This document shows, piece after piece, positions 8,506 to 17,771 of a stretch of DNA of 64,000 nt. The notes under the pieces were generated by a model. It worked only from the letters and a program-made list of their open reading frames with translations, was not told the DNA's origin and did no database searches. Where the stretch lies: positions 2,952,756 through 3,016,755 of the forward strand of contig JBBCGJ010000001.1 of assembly GCA_037200985.1 (NCBI GenBank), in the 5' to 3' direction. Both the position numbers and the translations under genes were made by a program. Origin of the DNA: Rhizomicrobium sp. Lineage in GTDB: Bacteria > Pseudomonadota > Alphaproteobacteria > Micropepsales > Micropepsaceae. Each line of letters starts with the position of its first letter. Position 1 is the stretch's first letter.

Positions 8506-9486
8506 TTACTTCTCCACTGTCGCGTCGTTGAACCGTCGGCAAGCGCCGTCGGCGAGAGCGCTCTCAAGGATGCCGGCAATCTCAGCGACAGCCGAAAAAA
8601 CAGCCGGCGAAATGTCGGCCATGACGAAGAAGTCGTGCGGCAAACTCTGATACTCGATGTGCTGGACCGCGACCCCTGCTTCGCGCAGCCGCACGGCATA
8701 GTCGCGCCCCTCGTCTTTCAGAGGATCGAAACCGGCGGTCACGATCAAGCCGGGAGGAGCGCCGATGACGTCCGCCCGCTCGAGGTTTAGCCTGTGAACT
8801 TGGGGGTGCCCCTGCGCCTTGAGGCACTGGTCGAACCAAGCCAGTCCCGCACGGGTTAGTACGGGGCCATCCAACTCCCGCCGCGACGTCGTCTCCTCCT
8901 CCGGCCAAAGGCCGGGATAGAGCAAAAGCTGGAACGCCAATCGGCGGCTTGGATCTCCGATCAGGCCGACCGCAACAGAGGCGGCCAGATTGCCGCCCGC
9001 CGAATCTCCTCCCACAGCAATTCGCCCGGGATCAATCTCCAGTTCGGCGGCATGATCGAATGCCCAGCGTGTGGCCCATACCGCATCGTCGTGGGCCGCT
9101 GGGAACGGGTGCTCCGGCGCTAAGCGGTAGTCCACTGCGAGGACTTTGCAGCCCGCCGCACTTGCCAACCTTCGACAATGGGCATCGTGCGATTCCAGAT
9201 CGCCGATGACGAACCCTCCACCATGAAAATATACGAGCAGGCCGGACAGGACTCGCACACCAGGATCGTAGAGACGGACGACAAGCTGTCCGGCGTCTCG
9301 GGATATCACTAGGTCGCGCACGGAGATACCGGCCGGAGGGTTCGCATTGAGGCCTTGCCGCTGCGCACGATACCCCGCGCGCACCGCGCTCAGCGGCAGC
9401 GAGCCTGGCGCCGGACGCACAGTAGCGGCTTGGCGCTGAAAGAAGGCTTGGAAAGCGGGATCAAGCTCTCGCACAGCGCGCTCCAT
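8506..9486 (-). CDS. Alpha/beta-hydrolase fold-3 esterase (hormone-sensitive lipase family)
   Basis: The product has 326 residues. It shows the oxyanion-hole motif HGGG (88-91), the nucleophile elbow GDSAGG with Ser162, an acid in TAGFDPLKDEG and the His in LPHDFF, which are all the hallmarks of family IV esterases. No signal peptide is visible, so it is cytosolic. It hydrolyses short- to medium-chain esters in the family. In this context it might cleave esters or lactones made by the Baeyer-Villiger enzyme at 40455-41954, which is inference. The RBS of the MaoC gene lies within its last codons. Confidence 0.9.
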   Translation of the reverse strand: MERAVRELDPAFQAFFQRQAATVRPAPGSLPLSAVRAGYRAQRQGLNANPPAGISVRDLVISRDAGQLVVRLYDPGVRVLSGLLVYFHGGGFVIGDLESHDAHCRRLASAAGCKVLAVDYRLAPEHPFPAAHDDAVWATRWAFDHAAELEIDPGRIAVGGDSAGGNLAASVAVGLIGDPSRRLAFQLLLYPGLWPEEETTSRRELDGPVLTRAGLAWFDQCLKAQGHPQVHRLNLERADVIGAPPGLIVTAGFDPLKDEGRDYAVRLREAGVAVQHIEYQSLPHDFFVMADISPAVFSAVAEIAGILESALADGACRRFNDATVEK

Positions 9487-9565
9487 GCCCGAGTTGGGCT
9501 ACCGACTGCCTGACAGCTGCCGACCTCGGACGGCGTTGCTCGCGCCAGCCCCGCCGGCGTAAGAC

Positions 9566-10693
9566 CTAGTATCCCAGCAGCGTGGCATAGCGGTCCCGGT
9601 GATAGGATTGGTTGCCGAAAGTCGCCTCCTGCGCGCGGGCGCGCTTGAGATAGAAACCGGCCTCGTGCGCATCGGTCATGCCAATGCCGCCATGCATCTG
9701 CACCATCTCGTTGGAGACGAGATGCACCAGGTCGCCCACCTTTGCCTTGGCGAGTGAGGCGAGCTGCGCCACATCGTTCGCGTCGCGGTCGATTGCCGCC
9801 AACGCGCCTTCGACACAGGAGCGTCCGAGCTCCAGGTCGGTGAACATCTTCGCGGCGCGATGCTGGAGCGCCTGGAAGGTTCCGATCTTTTGGCCAAACT
9901 GCTCGCGGGTCTTGAGATATTCAAGCGTGACATCGAAGGATTGCGCCGCGTGGCCGAGCATCTCGGCTGCGAGGCCTGCGCGGGCACGATCGAGCGTCGT
10001 TTCGAGGACGCCCTGGCCCTGGTCGAATGCGCCAAGTACTTCGCCCTCGACATCCTTGAACGTCAGGTTGGCGTAGCCGCGAGAGTCTACCGTCTTCAGC
10101 GCCTCGCGCGAAAGGCCGGGCGCCTTGCCATCCACCAACGCCAGCGTAATACCGCCTTTGTCACCTGGTTTGCCAGAGGTGCGCGCCGCGACGATGATAA
10201 GATCGGCCACGCTGCCATCAAGCACGAAGGTCTTCTTGCCGTTCAGCTTGATACCCGATCCCGCCTTCTCGCCTTTGAGCGCGATTTTCTCTGGAGCGTG
10301 ATGCGGACCTTCATCAACCGCCAAGGTGGCAACCAACTCGCCCGCCGCAATCGCAGACAGATACTTTCCCTTCTGCGCCTCGGAGCCCGCCAGCAACAGG
10401 GCCGTCGTGGCCGTGAGCGCCGTTGAAATCAGGGGCGAGGCCGTGAGCGTGCGGCCGGTCTCTTCGAGCACCAGGCCAAGCGTGACATAGCCCAGACCGG
10501 TGCCGCCGAATTCTTCCGGAATCAGTATGCCGGCCCACCCCATTTCCGCCATCTCGGCCCACACCGCGCGGTCGAATCCGTCCGGGTTGCCGCTGTCGCG
10601 CAGCTTGCGAAAGGCGGTGACGGGCGATTTCTCCTGTACCCACGACTTCGCGCCGTCGCGGATCATCGATTGTTCTTCTGTCAAGACTGCCAT
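9566..10693 (-). CDS. Acyl-CoA dehydrogenase, smaller subunit-type
   Basis: The product has 375 residues. Family features are EEFGGTGLGYVTLGLVLEETGR, the FAD-region TREQFGQKIGTFQALQH and MVQMHGGIGMTDAHEAGFYL near the end. It differs strongly from the two larger acyl-CoA dehydrogenases directly upstream. Such a pairing of a small divergent subunit with a full subunit is typical of the heterotetrameric alpha2beta2 enzymes that act on steroid-type and other bulky acyl-CoA esters. The gene starts 25 bases after the stop of the next acyl-CoA dehydrogenase gene, so it belongs to the ligase operon. Confidence 0.88.
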   Translation of the reverse strand: MAVLTEEQSMIRDGAKSWVQEKSPVTAFRKLRDSGNPDGFDRAVWAEMAEMGWAGILIPEEFGGTGLGYVTLGLVLEETGRTLTASPLISTALTATTALLLAGSEAQKGKYLSAIAAGELVATLAVDEGPHHAPEKIALKGEKAGSGIKLNGKKTFVLDGSVADLIIVAARTSGKPGDKGGITLALVDGKAPGLSREALKTVDSRGYANLTFKDVEGEVLGAFDQGQGVLETTLDRARAGLAAEMLGHAAQSFDVTLEYLKTREQFGQKIGTFQALQHRAAKMFTDLELGRSCVEGALAAIDRDANDVAQLASLAKAKVGDLVHLVSNEMVQMHGGIGMTDAHEAGFYLKRARAQEATFGNQSYHRDRYATLLGY

Positions 10694-10717
10694 TGGATTT
10701 CCATCCGAGTGTGTTGG

Positions 10718-11929
10718 TTATTGATGGTCGAGGAGGCCAAGGATGCGCTTGGCGATGATGTTGTTCTGGATTTCGTGGGAGCCGCCAAAGATCGTCGTTG
10801 CCTTGCCGCCGAGCCAGCCGCGAACAGTCTCGAGCTCGTCCCTGGCAAAGCCGCTGCCCTCCCAGCCGAGACCCTGATGGCCCATGATTTCGATCAACAA
10901 CTCGGCGCGCTCCTGACCGATCCGCGAGCCGGCGTTCTTCATGATCGAGGTTGTGTTGGAGGGGGAGGCATTTCCCTTTGCTTCCGCCATCGCGCGCTGG
11001 ATCGTGAGCATGAACGCGCGCTGATCCATCATGTGGTTGGTGATGCGCGCCCGTAGGTCGCCATCGGACAGCCGGCCGTTGTCTTCTGCGCCCACATAGA
11101 TTTTTGCCACCACGTCGAGCGATCTGTTCTCGCCGCCGCGCGCGGCGCCACCGCCTGCTCCCGCGCTCAAACCCTGGCGTTCGAACTGGAGAAGCCGCTT
11201 GCCGATGGTCCAGCCGCCGTTCAGCGGTCCCATCAGGTTCTCCTTGGGCACCTTTACGTCGGTGAAGAAGGTCTCGCAGAACGGCGAGTTGCCGGAGATT
11301 AGCTTGATCGGGCGAACCTCGATGCCCGGCGACTTCATGTCGATCAGCAGAAAGGATATGCCCTCGTGCTTGCGCGTGTTGTCGGTGCGCACGAGGCAGA
11401 AGCACCAATCCGCATATTGCGCGCCAGACGTCCAGACTTTCTGGCCGTTGACGAGGAAGTGGTCGCCCTTGTCGACCGCCTGGGTCCGCAAGCTCGCCAG
11501 ATCGGAGCCTGCGCCAGGCTCCGAATAGCCTTGGCACCACCACACCGTGCCCTTCACGATCCCAGGGACATGCGTCGCCTTTTGTGCCTCATTGCCGTAT
11601 TCGAGAAGCGTCGGGCCGAACATCATCACGCCCATCCCGCCAATCGGATTGAACGCGCCGGCGCGGGTCAGTTCCTGTTGCAGCACGCGCGCCTGCGCCG
11701 TTGACAATCCGCCACCGCCATATTGCTTAGGGTAAGTTGGCGTGCCCCACCCCTTATCCCCCATCACCTTCTTCCACTTCGCGAAATCCTCGCCGCCGGC
11801 GGCCCCGCCTTCGGTCATCATCATGCCGCCCTTGTGCTTGAGCGACGGTGGAAAGTTCTGCTCGATCCACTGGCGCGCTTCGGCGCGGAAGGCTTCGAGA
11901 TCGGTATCGATTTTCTCTGCAGCGCTCAT
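10718..11929 (-). CDS. Acyl-CoA dehydrogenase, full-length paralogue 1
   Basis: The product has 403 residues; ATG 11929 has a clear RBS (GGAGAA, 5 bases before), so the open frame beyond it is not used. It contains the substrate/FAD motif GYSEPGAGSDLASLRTQA, then FLVNGQKVWTSGAQYADWCF, and a C-terminal GGSHEIQNNIIAKRILGLLDHQ. It introduces the alpha,beta double bond into an acyl-CoA. It is closely related over its whole length to the next gene (11946-13151), and their last 13 residues are identical, so they are a tandem duplication. Electron acceptor would be ETF. Confidence 0.9.
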   Translation of the reverse strand: MSAAEKIDTDLEAFRAEARQWIEQNFPPSLKHKGGMMMTEGGAAGGEDFAKWKKVMGDKGWGTPTYPKQYGGGGLSTAQARVLQQELTRAGAFNPIGGMGVMMFGPTLLEYGNEAQKATHVPGIVKGTVWWCQGYSEPGAGSDLASLRTQAVDKGDHFLVNGQKVWTSGAQYADWCFCLVRTDNTRKHEGISFLLIDMKSPGIEVRPIKLISGNSPFCETFFTDVKVPKENLMGPLNGGWTIGKRLLQFERQGLSAGAGGGAARGGENRSLDVVAKIYVGAEDNGRLSDGDLRARITNHMMDQRAFMLTIQRAMAEAKGNASPSNTTSIMKNAGSRIGQERAELLIEIMGHQGLGWEGSGFARDELETVRGWLGGKATTIFGGSHEIQNNIIAKRILGLLDHQ

Positions 11930-11945
11930 CGGTGTTCTCCAACCT

Positions 11946-13151
11946 CTACTGGTGATCGAGCAAGCCAAGAATCCGCTTGGCAATGATGTTGTTCTGAATT
12001 TCGTTCGAGCCGCCATAGATCGACTGGGCCTTGCCCGAAAGCCAGGTGCGCGTCGCATCGATCTCGTTCTTCGAGTAGCTGTCGCCTTCCCATCCGAGAC
12101 CCTGGAATCCCATGATCTCGACCATCAGCTCGGCGCGATCCTGGTTGTTGCGCACATTGGCATTCTTCAAGATCGAGGTGACCGCGGACGGCCCCTGATT
12201 GGACCGGGCGTCGTCAGCCATACGCTGAAGCGTCAGCCGCATCGCCGCGACGTTCATGCCATGGTCCGCAATGCGAACGCGCAAATCGGCATCTGCAATG
12301 CGGCCGCTGGCGTCCGCGCCGACATAAGCCTTGGCGATCTCGTCGACGGAGCGCGTGTCGCCGCCGCGAAGGGAAGCTCCACGCGTATTGCCACCCTGGC
12401 CGTCGCGCTCGAACTGAAGAAGCCGCTTGCCGATGGTCCAGCCGCCGTTGAGCGGGCCTAGCAGATTCCCCTTCGGCACCTTTACGTCGGTGAAGAAAGT
12501 CTCACAGAACGGCGAATGACCGGAAATCAACCGGATCGGGCGCGCGGCGACACCCGGCGTGCGCATATCGATCATGAGGAAGCTGATGCCTTCATGCTTC
12601 CGCGTGTTGTCGGTGCGGACAAGGCAGAAACACCAATCGGCATAGTGGGCGCCGCTGGTCCAGATCTTCTGGCCGTTGACGAGGAAGTGGTCGCCCTTAT
12701 CGATCGCCTGCGTCCGCAAACTCGCGAGATCAGAGCCCGCGCCGGGCTCGGAATAGCCCTGGCACCAGCGCCGTTCGCCGCGCGTAATATATGGAATGTG
12801 TTCCGCCTTTTGCTTCTCGTTGCCGTATTCCAGAAGCGTTGGGCCGAACATCGAGATGCCCATTCCACCGATCGGATTCCACGCGCCGATACGGCTCATC
12901 TCCTGCAGGAGAATCCGCGCCTTCTCGCGCGAGAGGCCACCGCCGCCAAATTGCGCGGGCCAGGTCGGCGCGCCCCAGCCTTTCTCCGCCACCGCTGCCT
13001 TCCAGCCCAGATAGTCGGGATCGGTAGGTCCCCGGCCCTCGACCAGCATCATCGCTCCTCTGTTCTTGAGCGATTGAGGGAAGTTCGCCGACAACCAGTC
13101 ATGCGCCTCGGCACGAAAGACTTCCAATTCAGTGTCATCGATGTCCGTCAT
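11946..13151 (-). CDS. Acyl-CoA dehydrogenase, full-length paralogue 2
   Basis: The product has 401 residues and starts at ATG 13151 after GGGAG. Motifs match paralogue 1: GYSEPGAGSDLASLRTQA, FLVNGQKIWTSGAHYADWCF and YGGSNEIQNNIIAKRILGL. The middle of the protein (GGNTRGASLRGGDTRS) is where the two paralogues differ most, which may alter subunit pairing or chain specificity. It lies 51 bases after the ligase stop and 16 before the start of paralogue 1, so ligase and all three dehydrogenases form one minus-strand operon for activation and first oxidation of an acid. Confidence 0.9.
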   Translation of the reverse strand: MTDIDDTELEVFRAEAHDWLSANFPQSLKNRGAMMLVEGRGPTDPDYLGWKAAVAEKGWGAPTWPAQFGGGGLSREKARILLQEMSRIGAWNPIGGMGISMFGPTLLEYGNEKQKAEHIPYITRGERRWCQGYSEPGAGSDLASLRTQAIDKGDHFLVNGQKIWTSGAHYADWCFCLVRTDNTRKHEGISFLMIDMRTPGVAARPIRLISGHSPFCETFFTDVKVPKGNLLGPLNGGWTIGKRLLQFERDGQGGNTRGASLRGGDTRSVDEIAKAYVGADASGRIADADLRVRIADHGMNVAAMRLTLQRMADDARSNQGPSAVTSILKNANVRNNQDRAELMVEIMGFQGLGWEGDSYSKNEIDATRTWLSGKAQSIYGGSNEIQNNIIAKRILGLLDHQ

Positions 13152-13202
13152 ATTGGATCTCCCAAGTCGCGGTGTTTCCGGACAAGTCCGATGTGGCCGG
13201 CT

Positions 13203-14789
13203 TCATATCTGACGCTCCCGGCCCGCCCAGTAAGGTGCGCGGACCTTGTTGCGCTGGATCTTGCCGGCCTCAGAACGCGGCAGTTCCGTCACGAAGTCGA
13301 CCTTCTTCGGCACCTTGAAGCCCGGGAGCCTGCTGCGGGCATAATTCAGGATGTCCTGCGCCAACTCGTCGGAGGGCACATAACCCGGCTTCAGCATGAT
13401 GACGGCACGAACCTGCTCGCCCCATTCGGGATCCGGAACACCGACTGTCGACGAGTCGGCCACCGCCTCGTGCTTAATCAGCTCATTGTCGATCTCCTGC
13501 GGATAAATATTGACGCCGCCCGAGATGATAGTCTCCGCATTGCGGCCCGTGAGGAACAGATAGTCCTCGTCGTCGAAATAGCCGACGTCGCCCATCGTGA
13601 AGAAATCGTCCACCCGGGCTGCTTGGGTCTTCTTTTCATCCTTGTAATAGGTAAACCCGCCGCCCGGCGGCAGTTGTTGATAGATCATGCCGGGCTGTCC
13701 GTTCGGAAGATCCCGCCCCGCTTCGTCGAGGATTCGGACCTTGAGCACCTCGGGGCGCTTCCCGACGCTGCCGGGCTTTCGCAGCCATTCCTCCGCCGAG
13801 ATGGTGAAGCCGGCACCGCCTTCCGACCCGGCATAATATTCGCTGAGGACGGGGCCGAACCACTCGATCATCGCGTATTTGACGTCGGGCGGGCATGGAG
13901 CGGCGCCGTGAACGATATATTTGACGTGGCCGACGTCGTACTTCGCTTTGACATGGTCCGGCAACGCGAGCAGCCGCTGAAACATGATCGGCACCAGATG
14001 GAGGTGCGTCACCTTCTTCTCAGCAATGGTCTTCAACACGCGCTCGGAGTCCCACTTGTCCATGAAGATCAGCGGAACGCCGGCGCCCATGGCTGCACGA
14101 ACGTCAAATGCGAGCGGCGCTGCATGGTATGCAGGCCCGGCACAAAGCTGAACCGATGTCGCGGGATCATAGCCCTTCAGTGCGTAGGAACTCGGAGGTA
14201 CGATCGCCTGTGCAGGACGAAAAACGCCTTTCGGACGCCCCGTCGTGCCGGACGTGTACATCATGGCGTTGCCGAGAACCGGATCGTGAATGTCTCTGTC
14301 GTCGTACGGCGCAAGGGCGTCGTCATACGATTCGAACCCCTCGATTTCGTCTCCCACCGCGAGCTTGAGCAGAACGTCCGGGCAGGCCGCCGCAGCCTCG
14401 GCCATGGCGGCTACGCGCGCATCGCCGACGATGGCTTTCGCATCACAATCGCGGATAATGTAAGCGATCTCGTCCGCGGTCAGATGCCAGTTGACTGGCG
14501 TCAATCGGATGCCGGTGCGAAGCGTGGCGGCCAGGACCTCGACAAATTCCGCACGGTTCGAGCACACGAGCGCTAGCGAGTCGCCCGGCTTAAGGCCCCG
14601 GCTGCGCAGCAGTCGCGCGAGGCGATTGGCGTTGGCGTTCACCTTTGCGAAGGAGTGAAGCCGCCCTGACGGATCGTGAACAGCAATGCGGTCGGGCTGC
14701 GTGTCAGCCCACACGGCAAGCGTCATGCCGACGCGAGCGGCGTCGTCGAGACGAGCGTACAGATTTGTGCGAGCGGCAATGTCATTCAT
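13203..14789 (-). CDS. Acyl-CoA synthetase (AMP-forming), FadD-like
   Basis: The product has 528 residues from ATG 14789 (another ATG at 14795 is possible). The AMP-binding P-loop MYTSGTTGRPKG lies at 177-188, the acyl-adenylate motif YYAGSEGG lies mid-protein, and the C-terminal lid contains GDVGYFDDEDYLFLTGR, GGVNIYPQEID and the catalytic Lys in GKIQRNK. The enzyme activates a carboxylic acid to its CoA thioester. Its position at the head of an operon with three acyl-CoA dehydrogenases suggests a bulky or branched acid rather than general fatty acids (inference). The shared 18-bp motif at 14941-14958 lies 152 bases upstream. Confidence 0.9.
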   Translation of the reverse strand: MNDIAARTNLYARLDDAARVGMTLAVWADTQPDRIAVHDPSGRLHSFAKVNANANRLARLLRSRGLKPGDSLALVCSNRAEFVEVLAATLRTGIRLTPVNWHLTADEIAYIIRDCDAKAIVGDARVAAMAEAAAACPDVLLKLAVGDEIEGFESYDDALAPYDDRDIHDPVLGNAMMYTSGTTGRPKGVFRPAQAIVPPSSYALKGYDPATSVQLCAGPAYHAAPLAFDVRAAMGAGVPLIFMDKWDSERVLKTIAEKKVTHLHLVPIMFQRLLALPDHVKAKYDVGHVKYIVHGAAPCPPDVKYAMIEWFGPVLSEYYAGSEGGAGFTISAEEWLRKPGSVGKRPEVLKVRILDEAGRDLPNGQPGMIYQQLPPGGGFTYYKDEKKTQAARVDDFFTMGDVGYFDDEDYLFLTGRNAETIISGGVNIYPQEIDNELIKHEAVADSSTVGVPDPEWGEQVRAVIMLKPGYVPSDELAQDILNYARSRLPGFKVPKKVDFVTELPRSEAGKIQRNKVRAPYWAGRERQI

Positions 14790-14940
14790 AAGCATTGCTC
14801 GGCGCGTGCTGAACTTGAGACTGCGTTCTAAACGACTCTTCACCCACGGCGCTGCGCGAGCAGGGTACGCCGACAATGTCATTACTCACCGATGCCTCCC
14901 AAAGCCGCTTATGTCTGCAGCCCAACCCCAAAAAGAGCCA

Positions 14941-14958
14941 TTCGAACGGCGTTCCACA
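14941..14958 (-). promoter_or_regulatory. Shared 18-bp motif, copy A (before the acyl-CoA ligase operon)
   Basis: Read on the minus strand it is TGTGGAACGCCGTTCGAA. The core GAAC-GCC-GTTC is a dyad, as expected for a TetR-type dimer. It lies between the TetR gene (14968-15594) and the ligase start at 14789, in the same orientation as the ligase operon. Three similar copies are at 21230, 35041 and 40396. Confidence 0.65.
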
Positions 14959-14967
14959 ATGCCAAGA

Positions 14968-15594
14968 TCAAACTCGCCTTGACGACCGCCGGGGCGCGGT
15001 TCTCGGCTGATCCGAGTGATTGATCAGATAGTTCGCTCCGGCCGCGATCTGATCGGCCAGTTCCCGCGGGAGCCGACGGTCCGGCTGGGATGAGATCATC
15101 GCCGCGATCCCACGCCCCAGTGCCCATAATGCGACGGCCACATTTGCCTGCTGCGCCGCCGGAAAGCGGCCGTCTTCCTTGACGGCCGCCTGATAGGCCA
15201 GGAACGTCTTATGTTCGGCTTCCCGAAGCGACTCGTGTCGCGCCATCAAGCGTTCGCTGAACATCAGCGAGAACAAGGCGGGCCGCGCCTGGGCAAACCC
15301 GAAATAAGCTCGCGCGCCGGCCGCGACAGGCGTAGGAAATTCGCGTCGCTCTTGAAACCGTATGATGTCGCGCCGTAGATCCTCATATCCCATGACGGCG
15401 AGACTGAGGAGAAGTTCCTCCTTGTTCGAGAAGTAGTGGTAGATGGAGGCGAGGCCTATTCCCGCTTTTTCAGCAATTGCCCGCAGATTGAGATTGTCGA
15501 CGCCTTGGGTTGCGAGGATATCCGTGGCGGCGGAGAGCGCTTTGGCCCTGACACTGCCGATGTGATGCGCCGGGTGCTTGAAATCGTATTTCAC
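14968..15594 (-). CDS. TetR-family regulator
   Basis: The product has 208 residues, starting with GTG at 15594. The HTH is canonical (LNLRAIAEKAGIGLASIYHYFSNKEELL, residues about 37-64), followed by an all-helical ligand domain with AYFGFAQARPALFSLMFSER, as in the WHG-type C-terminal domain. It stops just before motif copy A, which lies before the ligase operon. Its own upstream region holds the second shared motif (15675-15695) and a degenerate version of the first (near 15607-15622). It is therefore a good candidate to bind one of these sites. The effector may be a CoA thioester of the substrate, as for other catabolic TetR proteins (inference). Confidence 0.85.
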   Translation of the reverse strand: MKYDFKHPAHHIGSVRAKALSAATDILATQGVDNLNLRAIAEKAGIGLASIYHYFSNKEELLLSLAVMGYEDLRRDIIRFQERREFPTPVAAGARAYFGFAQARPALFSLMFSERLMARHESLREAEHKTFLAYQAAVKEDGRFPAAQQANVAVALWALGRGIAAMISSQPDRRLPRELADQIAAGANYLINHSDQPRTAPRRSSRRV

Positions 15595-15674
15595 GGCATC
15601 AGTTCACGGAACCGCCGTTCGATCCACAATTCGGTGTCCCGATAGCGCGCTCCAAGCTCCAAGGAAGCGATACA

Positions 15675-15695
15675 GGACAATCATACTGTTTTTGT
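15675..15695 (+). promoter_or_regulatory. Second shared motif, copy E (before the TetR gene)
   Basis: The 21 bases GGACAATCATACTGTTTTTG plus T match 19 of 21 with 38868-38888. The site is 81 bases upstream of the GTG of the TetR gene at 14968-15594 and follows the convergent-free gap after the SDR stop at 15747. The outer ACAA and TTGT form a loose dyad. An autoregulatory operator is plausible. Confidence 0.5.
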
Positions 15696-15746
15696 ACCCG
15701 GCCGCATACCCATCTTTTTCGGCCCCTTCCGGAACCGGTAGCCGGT

Positions 15747-16625
15747 CTAGGTCCGCGCAAGCACGCGCTCGTTGGAAGCCGCAAAGAACACGGCATCGGC
15801 ATGTTCCGCCACGTCCTGAGCCGTGTAGGGATGGCCGGGACGAAAGCCTTCCGCCTGGAGCATTTTGATCTCCGCCACACCACGCGCGGAAACGGCAAGG
15901 ACCTTGCCGGTGTGATCGGCGGCCAGGTCGGATGCCATGAACAGCACACCAGGCGCGATGTTTTCCGGAAAGCTCATCGGATCCGGCTCGCGCCCCTGGC
16001 GGCCGGGCAAGTCCGAGGTCATGCGGGTAAACGCCCCGGGAGCAAGTCCCATCACGCGAATATCGTACTTGCGTCCCTCTATCGAGAGCACGCGCATGAA
16101 GCCGTAGATGCCGGCCTTGGCGGCTCCGTAGTTCGACTGCCCGAAATTGCCGTACAGGCCGGAGGTCGACGAGGTCATAATGATCACGCCCGGCTTTCCA
16201 TTGGCCCGCAGCCATTTCCAAACCGGCATGGTGCAGCAATAGGTCCCTTTGAGGTGCACCTTGACCACAAGGTCCCAGTCCTCCTCCGTCATATTGGAGA
16301 AGGTGCGGTCGCGTAGAATGCCGGCATTGCAGACGAGGATGTCGACCTGGCCGAAGGCTTCCAAAGCGCTCTTCAGGATGTTCTCGCCGCCGGCGATGGT
16401 GGAGACATCGTCGGCGTTCGCGACCGCGCGGCCGCCCGCGGCCGTAATGTCGGCCACCACCTTATTGGCAGCAGCGCTCGAGCCTGAACCCGAGCCGTCG
16501 CGGGCACCGCCCAAATCGTTGACGACGACCGCGGCGCCTTCCTTCGCAAACAACTTCGCATAGGCTTCGCCGAGCCCACCGCCCGCCCCTGTGATGATCG
16601 CGACCTTACCGTCCAAGAGCCCCAT
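15747..16625 (-). CDS. SDR, multifunctional-enzyme-2-type (3R)-hydroxyacyl-CoA dehydrogenase
   Basis: The product has 292 residues with a GGGAGG RBS. The Rossmann glycine motif is TGAGGGLG (12-19), followed by NAG (100-102), Ser152/153 and the catalytic YGAAK (Tyr166, Lys170). The sequence around VNDLGGARDGSGSG and GILRDRTF is typical of the dehydrogenase domain of eukaryotic-type MFE-2 and its bacterial homologues. It likely oxidises the product of the MaoC hydratase with NAD+. Zinc ADH and ALDH genes lie directly upstream on the same strand with short gaps. Confidence 0.88.
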   Translation of the reverse strand: MGLLDGKVAIITGAGGGLGEAYAKLFAKEGAAVVVNDLGGARDGSGSGSSAAANKVVADITAAGGRAVANADDVSTIAGGENILKSALEAFGQVDILVCNAGILRDRTFSNMTEEDWDLVVKVHLKGTYCCTMPVWKWLRANGKPGVIIMTSSTSGLYGNFGQSNYGAAKAGIYGFMRVLSIEGRKYDIRVMGLAPGAFTRMTSDLPGRQGREPDPMSFPENIAPGVLFMASDLAADHTGKVLAVSARGVAEIKMLQAEGFRPGHPYTAQDVAEHADAVFFAASNERVLART

Positions 16626-16661
16626 GGTTGTCCTCCCGTTGTTTGAAGCTGCGCCATTCGT

Positions 16662-17744
16662 TCAGGAGAAGACGATGACCGACCGCGCGAGTTCGCCTGT
16701 CTTCATGTCCGCAAAGCCTTCGTTCACCTGATCGAGCCGGATGCGTCGCGAGATGAGCTTGTCGAGCTTGAGCTGGCCTGACAGGTAGAAGTCAACCAGT
16801 CGCGGCATATCGATGGGAAAGCGATTCGAGCCCATCATCGAACCCTGGATGCGTTTCTCTCCCAGGAAGGCGGCGCCCATCAGCGAGACCATTTGGCCCG
16901 GCGGTATCATACCGATGACATTGGCTGTACCCCCGCGACGCAGCATGTTGAATGCCTGCTCGGCCGTCTTCGCAAGCCCGATAGCTTCGAACGAGTGGTG
17001 TACGCCGCCCTTGGTCAATTCCAGAACCTCCTTGACGGCGTCCGTTCGCGACGCGTCGATGAAGTCGGTCGCGCCAAATTCGCGTGCCAAGGACTCCTTA
17101 GAGGTAACCGCGTCGATTGCAATGATGCGACCAGCCCCGGCGATTGCCGCCCCGTTGATCGCGGAGAGACCGACGCCGCCGCAACCGATGACGGCCACGG
17201 TATCACCTGGACGAACATTGGAGGTGTGAATTGCAGCCCCGACGCCCGTCATCACCGAGCAGCCGATCAGTGCTGCGCGATCGAGTGGCATGTCCTTGCG
17301 GATCGCAACGCAGGAGTGCTCGTGGACGAGCATTTGCTCGGCGAACGACGAAAGATTGAAGAAGTGCGGCAGCGGGGCTCCCGCGAGGGTGAGCCGTGAC
17401 GGCTCGTCCTTGCCGCGCTTGGTCTCGGGCGATTGGCATCTGCTCATATGGCCGCCGAGGCAGTGCTCGCAGTGACCGCAGAACGCTGAAAGACAGGTGA
17501 TGACGTGGTCTCCAGGCCGAACGGTGCGAACTTCCGAGCCAACGGCCTCGACCACACCGGCACTCTCATGCCCCAGCACCGCGGGCAGAGGGTACGGATA
17601 GATGCCTTCGATGAAATGGAGATCGGAATGGCAAAGCCCGGCGGCAGAGGTGCGGATGAGCACCTCGTGCGCTCCCGGCTTCGAAATCTCGACGTCTTCT
17701 ATCTGCAAGGGTTTACGCGGTTCGCGCAGCACGGCGGCCTTCAT
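16662..17744 (-). CDS. Zinc-dependent alcohol dehydrogenase (MDR superfamily)
   Basis: The product has 360 residues. Catalytic zinc ligands are Cys38, His59 and Glu60 (GHESAG) plus the Cys in LIGCSVMTG. Structural zinc ligands are Cys89, Cys92, Cys95 and Cys103. The NAD-binding motif is GCGGVG. This architecture is that of class III-like or long-chain alcohol dehydrogenases, which oxidise primary alcohols to aldehydes. In this cluster it would oxidise the terminal alcohol made by the P450 at 35237-36538. The ALDH gene ends only 27 bases upstream. Confidence 0.9.
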   Translation of the reverse strand: MKAAVLREPRKPLQIEDVEISKPGAHEVLIRTSAAGLCHSDLHFIEGIYPYPLPAVLGHESAGVVEAVGSEVRTVRPGDHVITCLSAFCGHCEHCLGGHMSRCQSPETKRGKDEPSRLTLAGAPLPHFFNLSSFAEQMLVHEHSCVAIRKDMPLDRAALIGCSVMTGVGAAIHTSNVRPGDTVAVIGCGGVGLSAINGAAIAGAGRIIAIDAVTSKESLAREFGATDFIDASRTDAVKEVLELTKGGVHHSFEAIGLAKTAEQAFNMLRRGGTANVIGMIPPGQMVSLMGAAFLGEKRIQGSMMGSNRFPIDMPRLVDFYLSGQLKLDKLISRRIRLDQVNEGFADMKTGELARSVIVFS

Positions 17745-17771
17745 GGTTCAGTCCCTTTATTTTGTGTATGG

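Noticed and set aside
12516..14576. 686-codon plus-strand frame
   Set aside because: It is antisense to an acyl-CoA dehydrogenase and the acyl-CoA ligase, both with full catalytic motifs; the frame is an artefact of high GC.
15605..15622. Possible fifth copy of the 18-bp motif (GGAACCGCCGTTCGAT)
   Set aside because: It has one extra base in the core, breaking the spacing of the dyad; kept only as a degenerate candidate near the TetR start.
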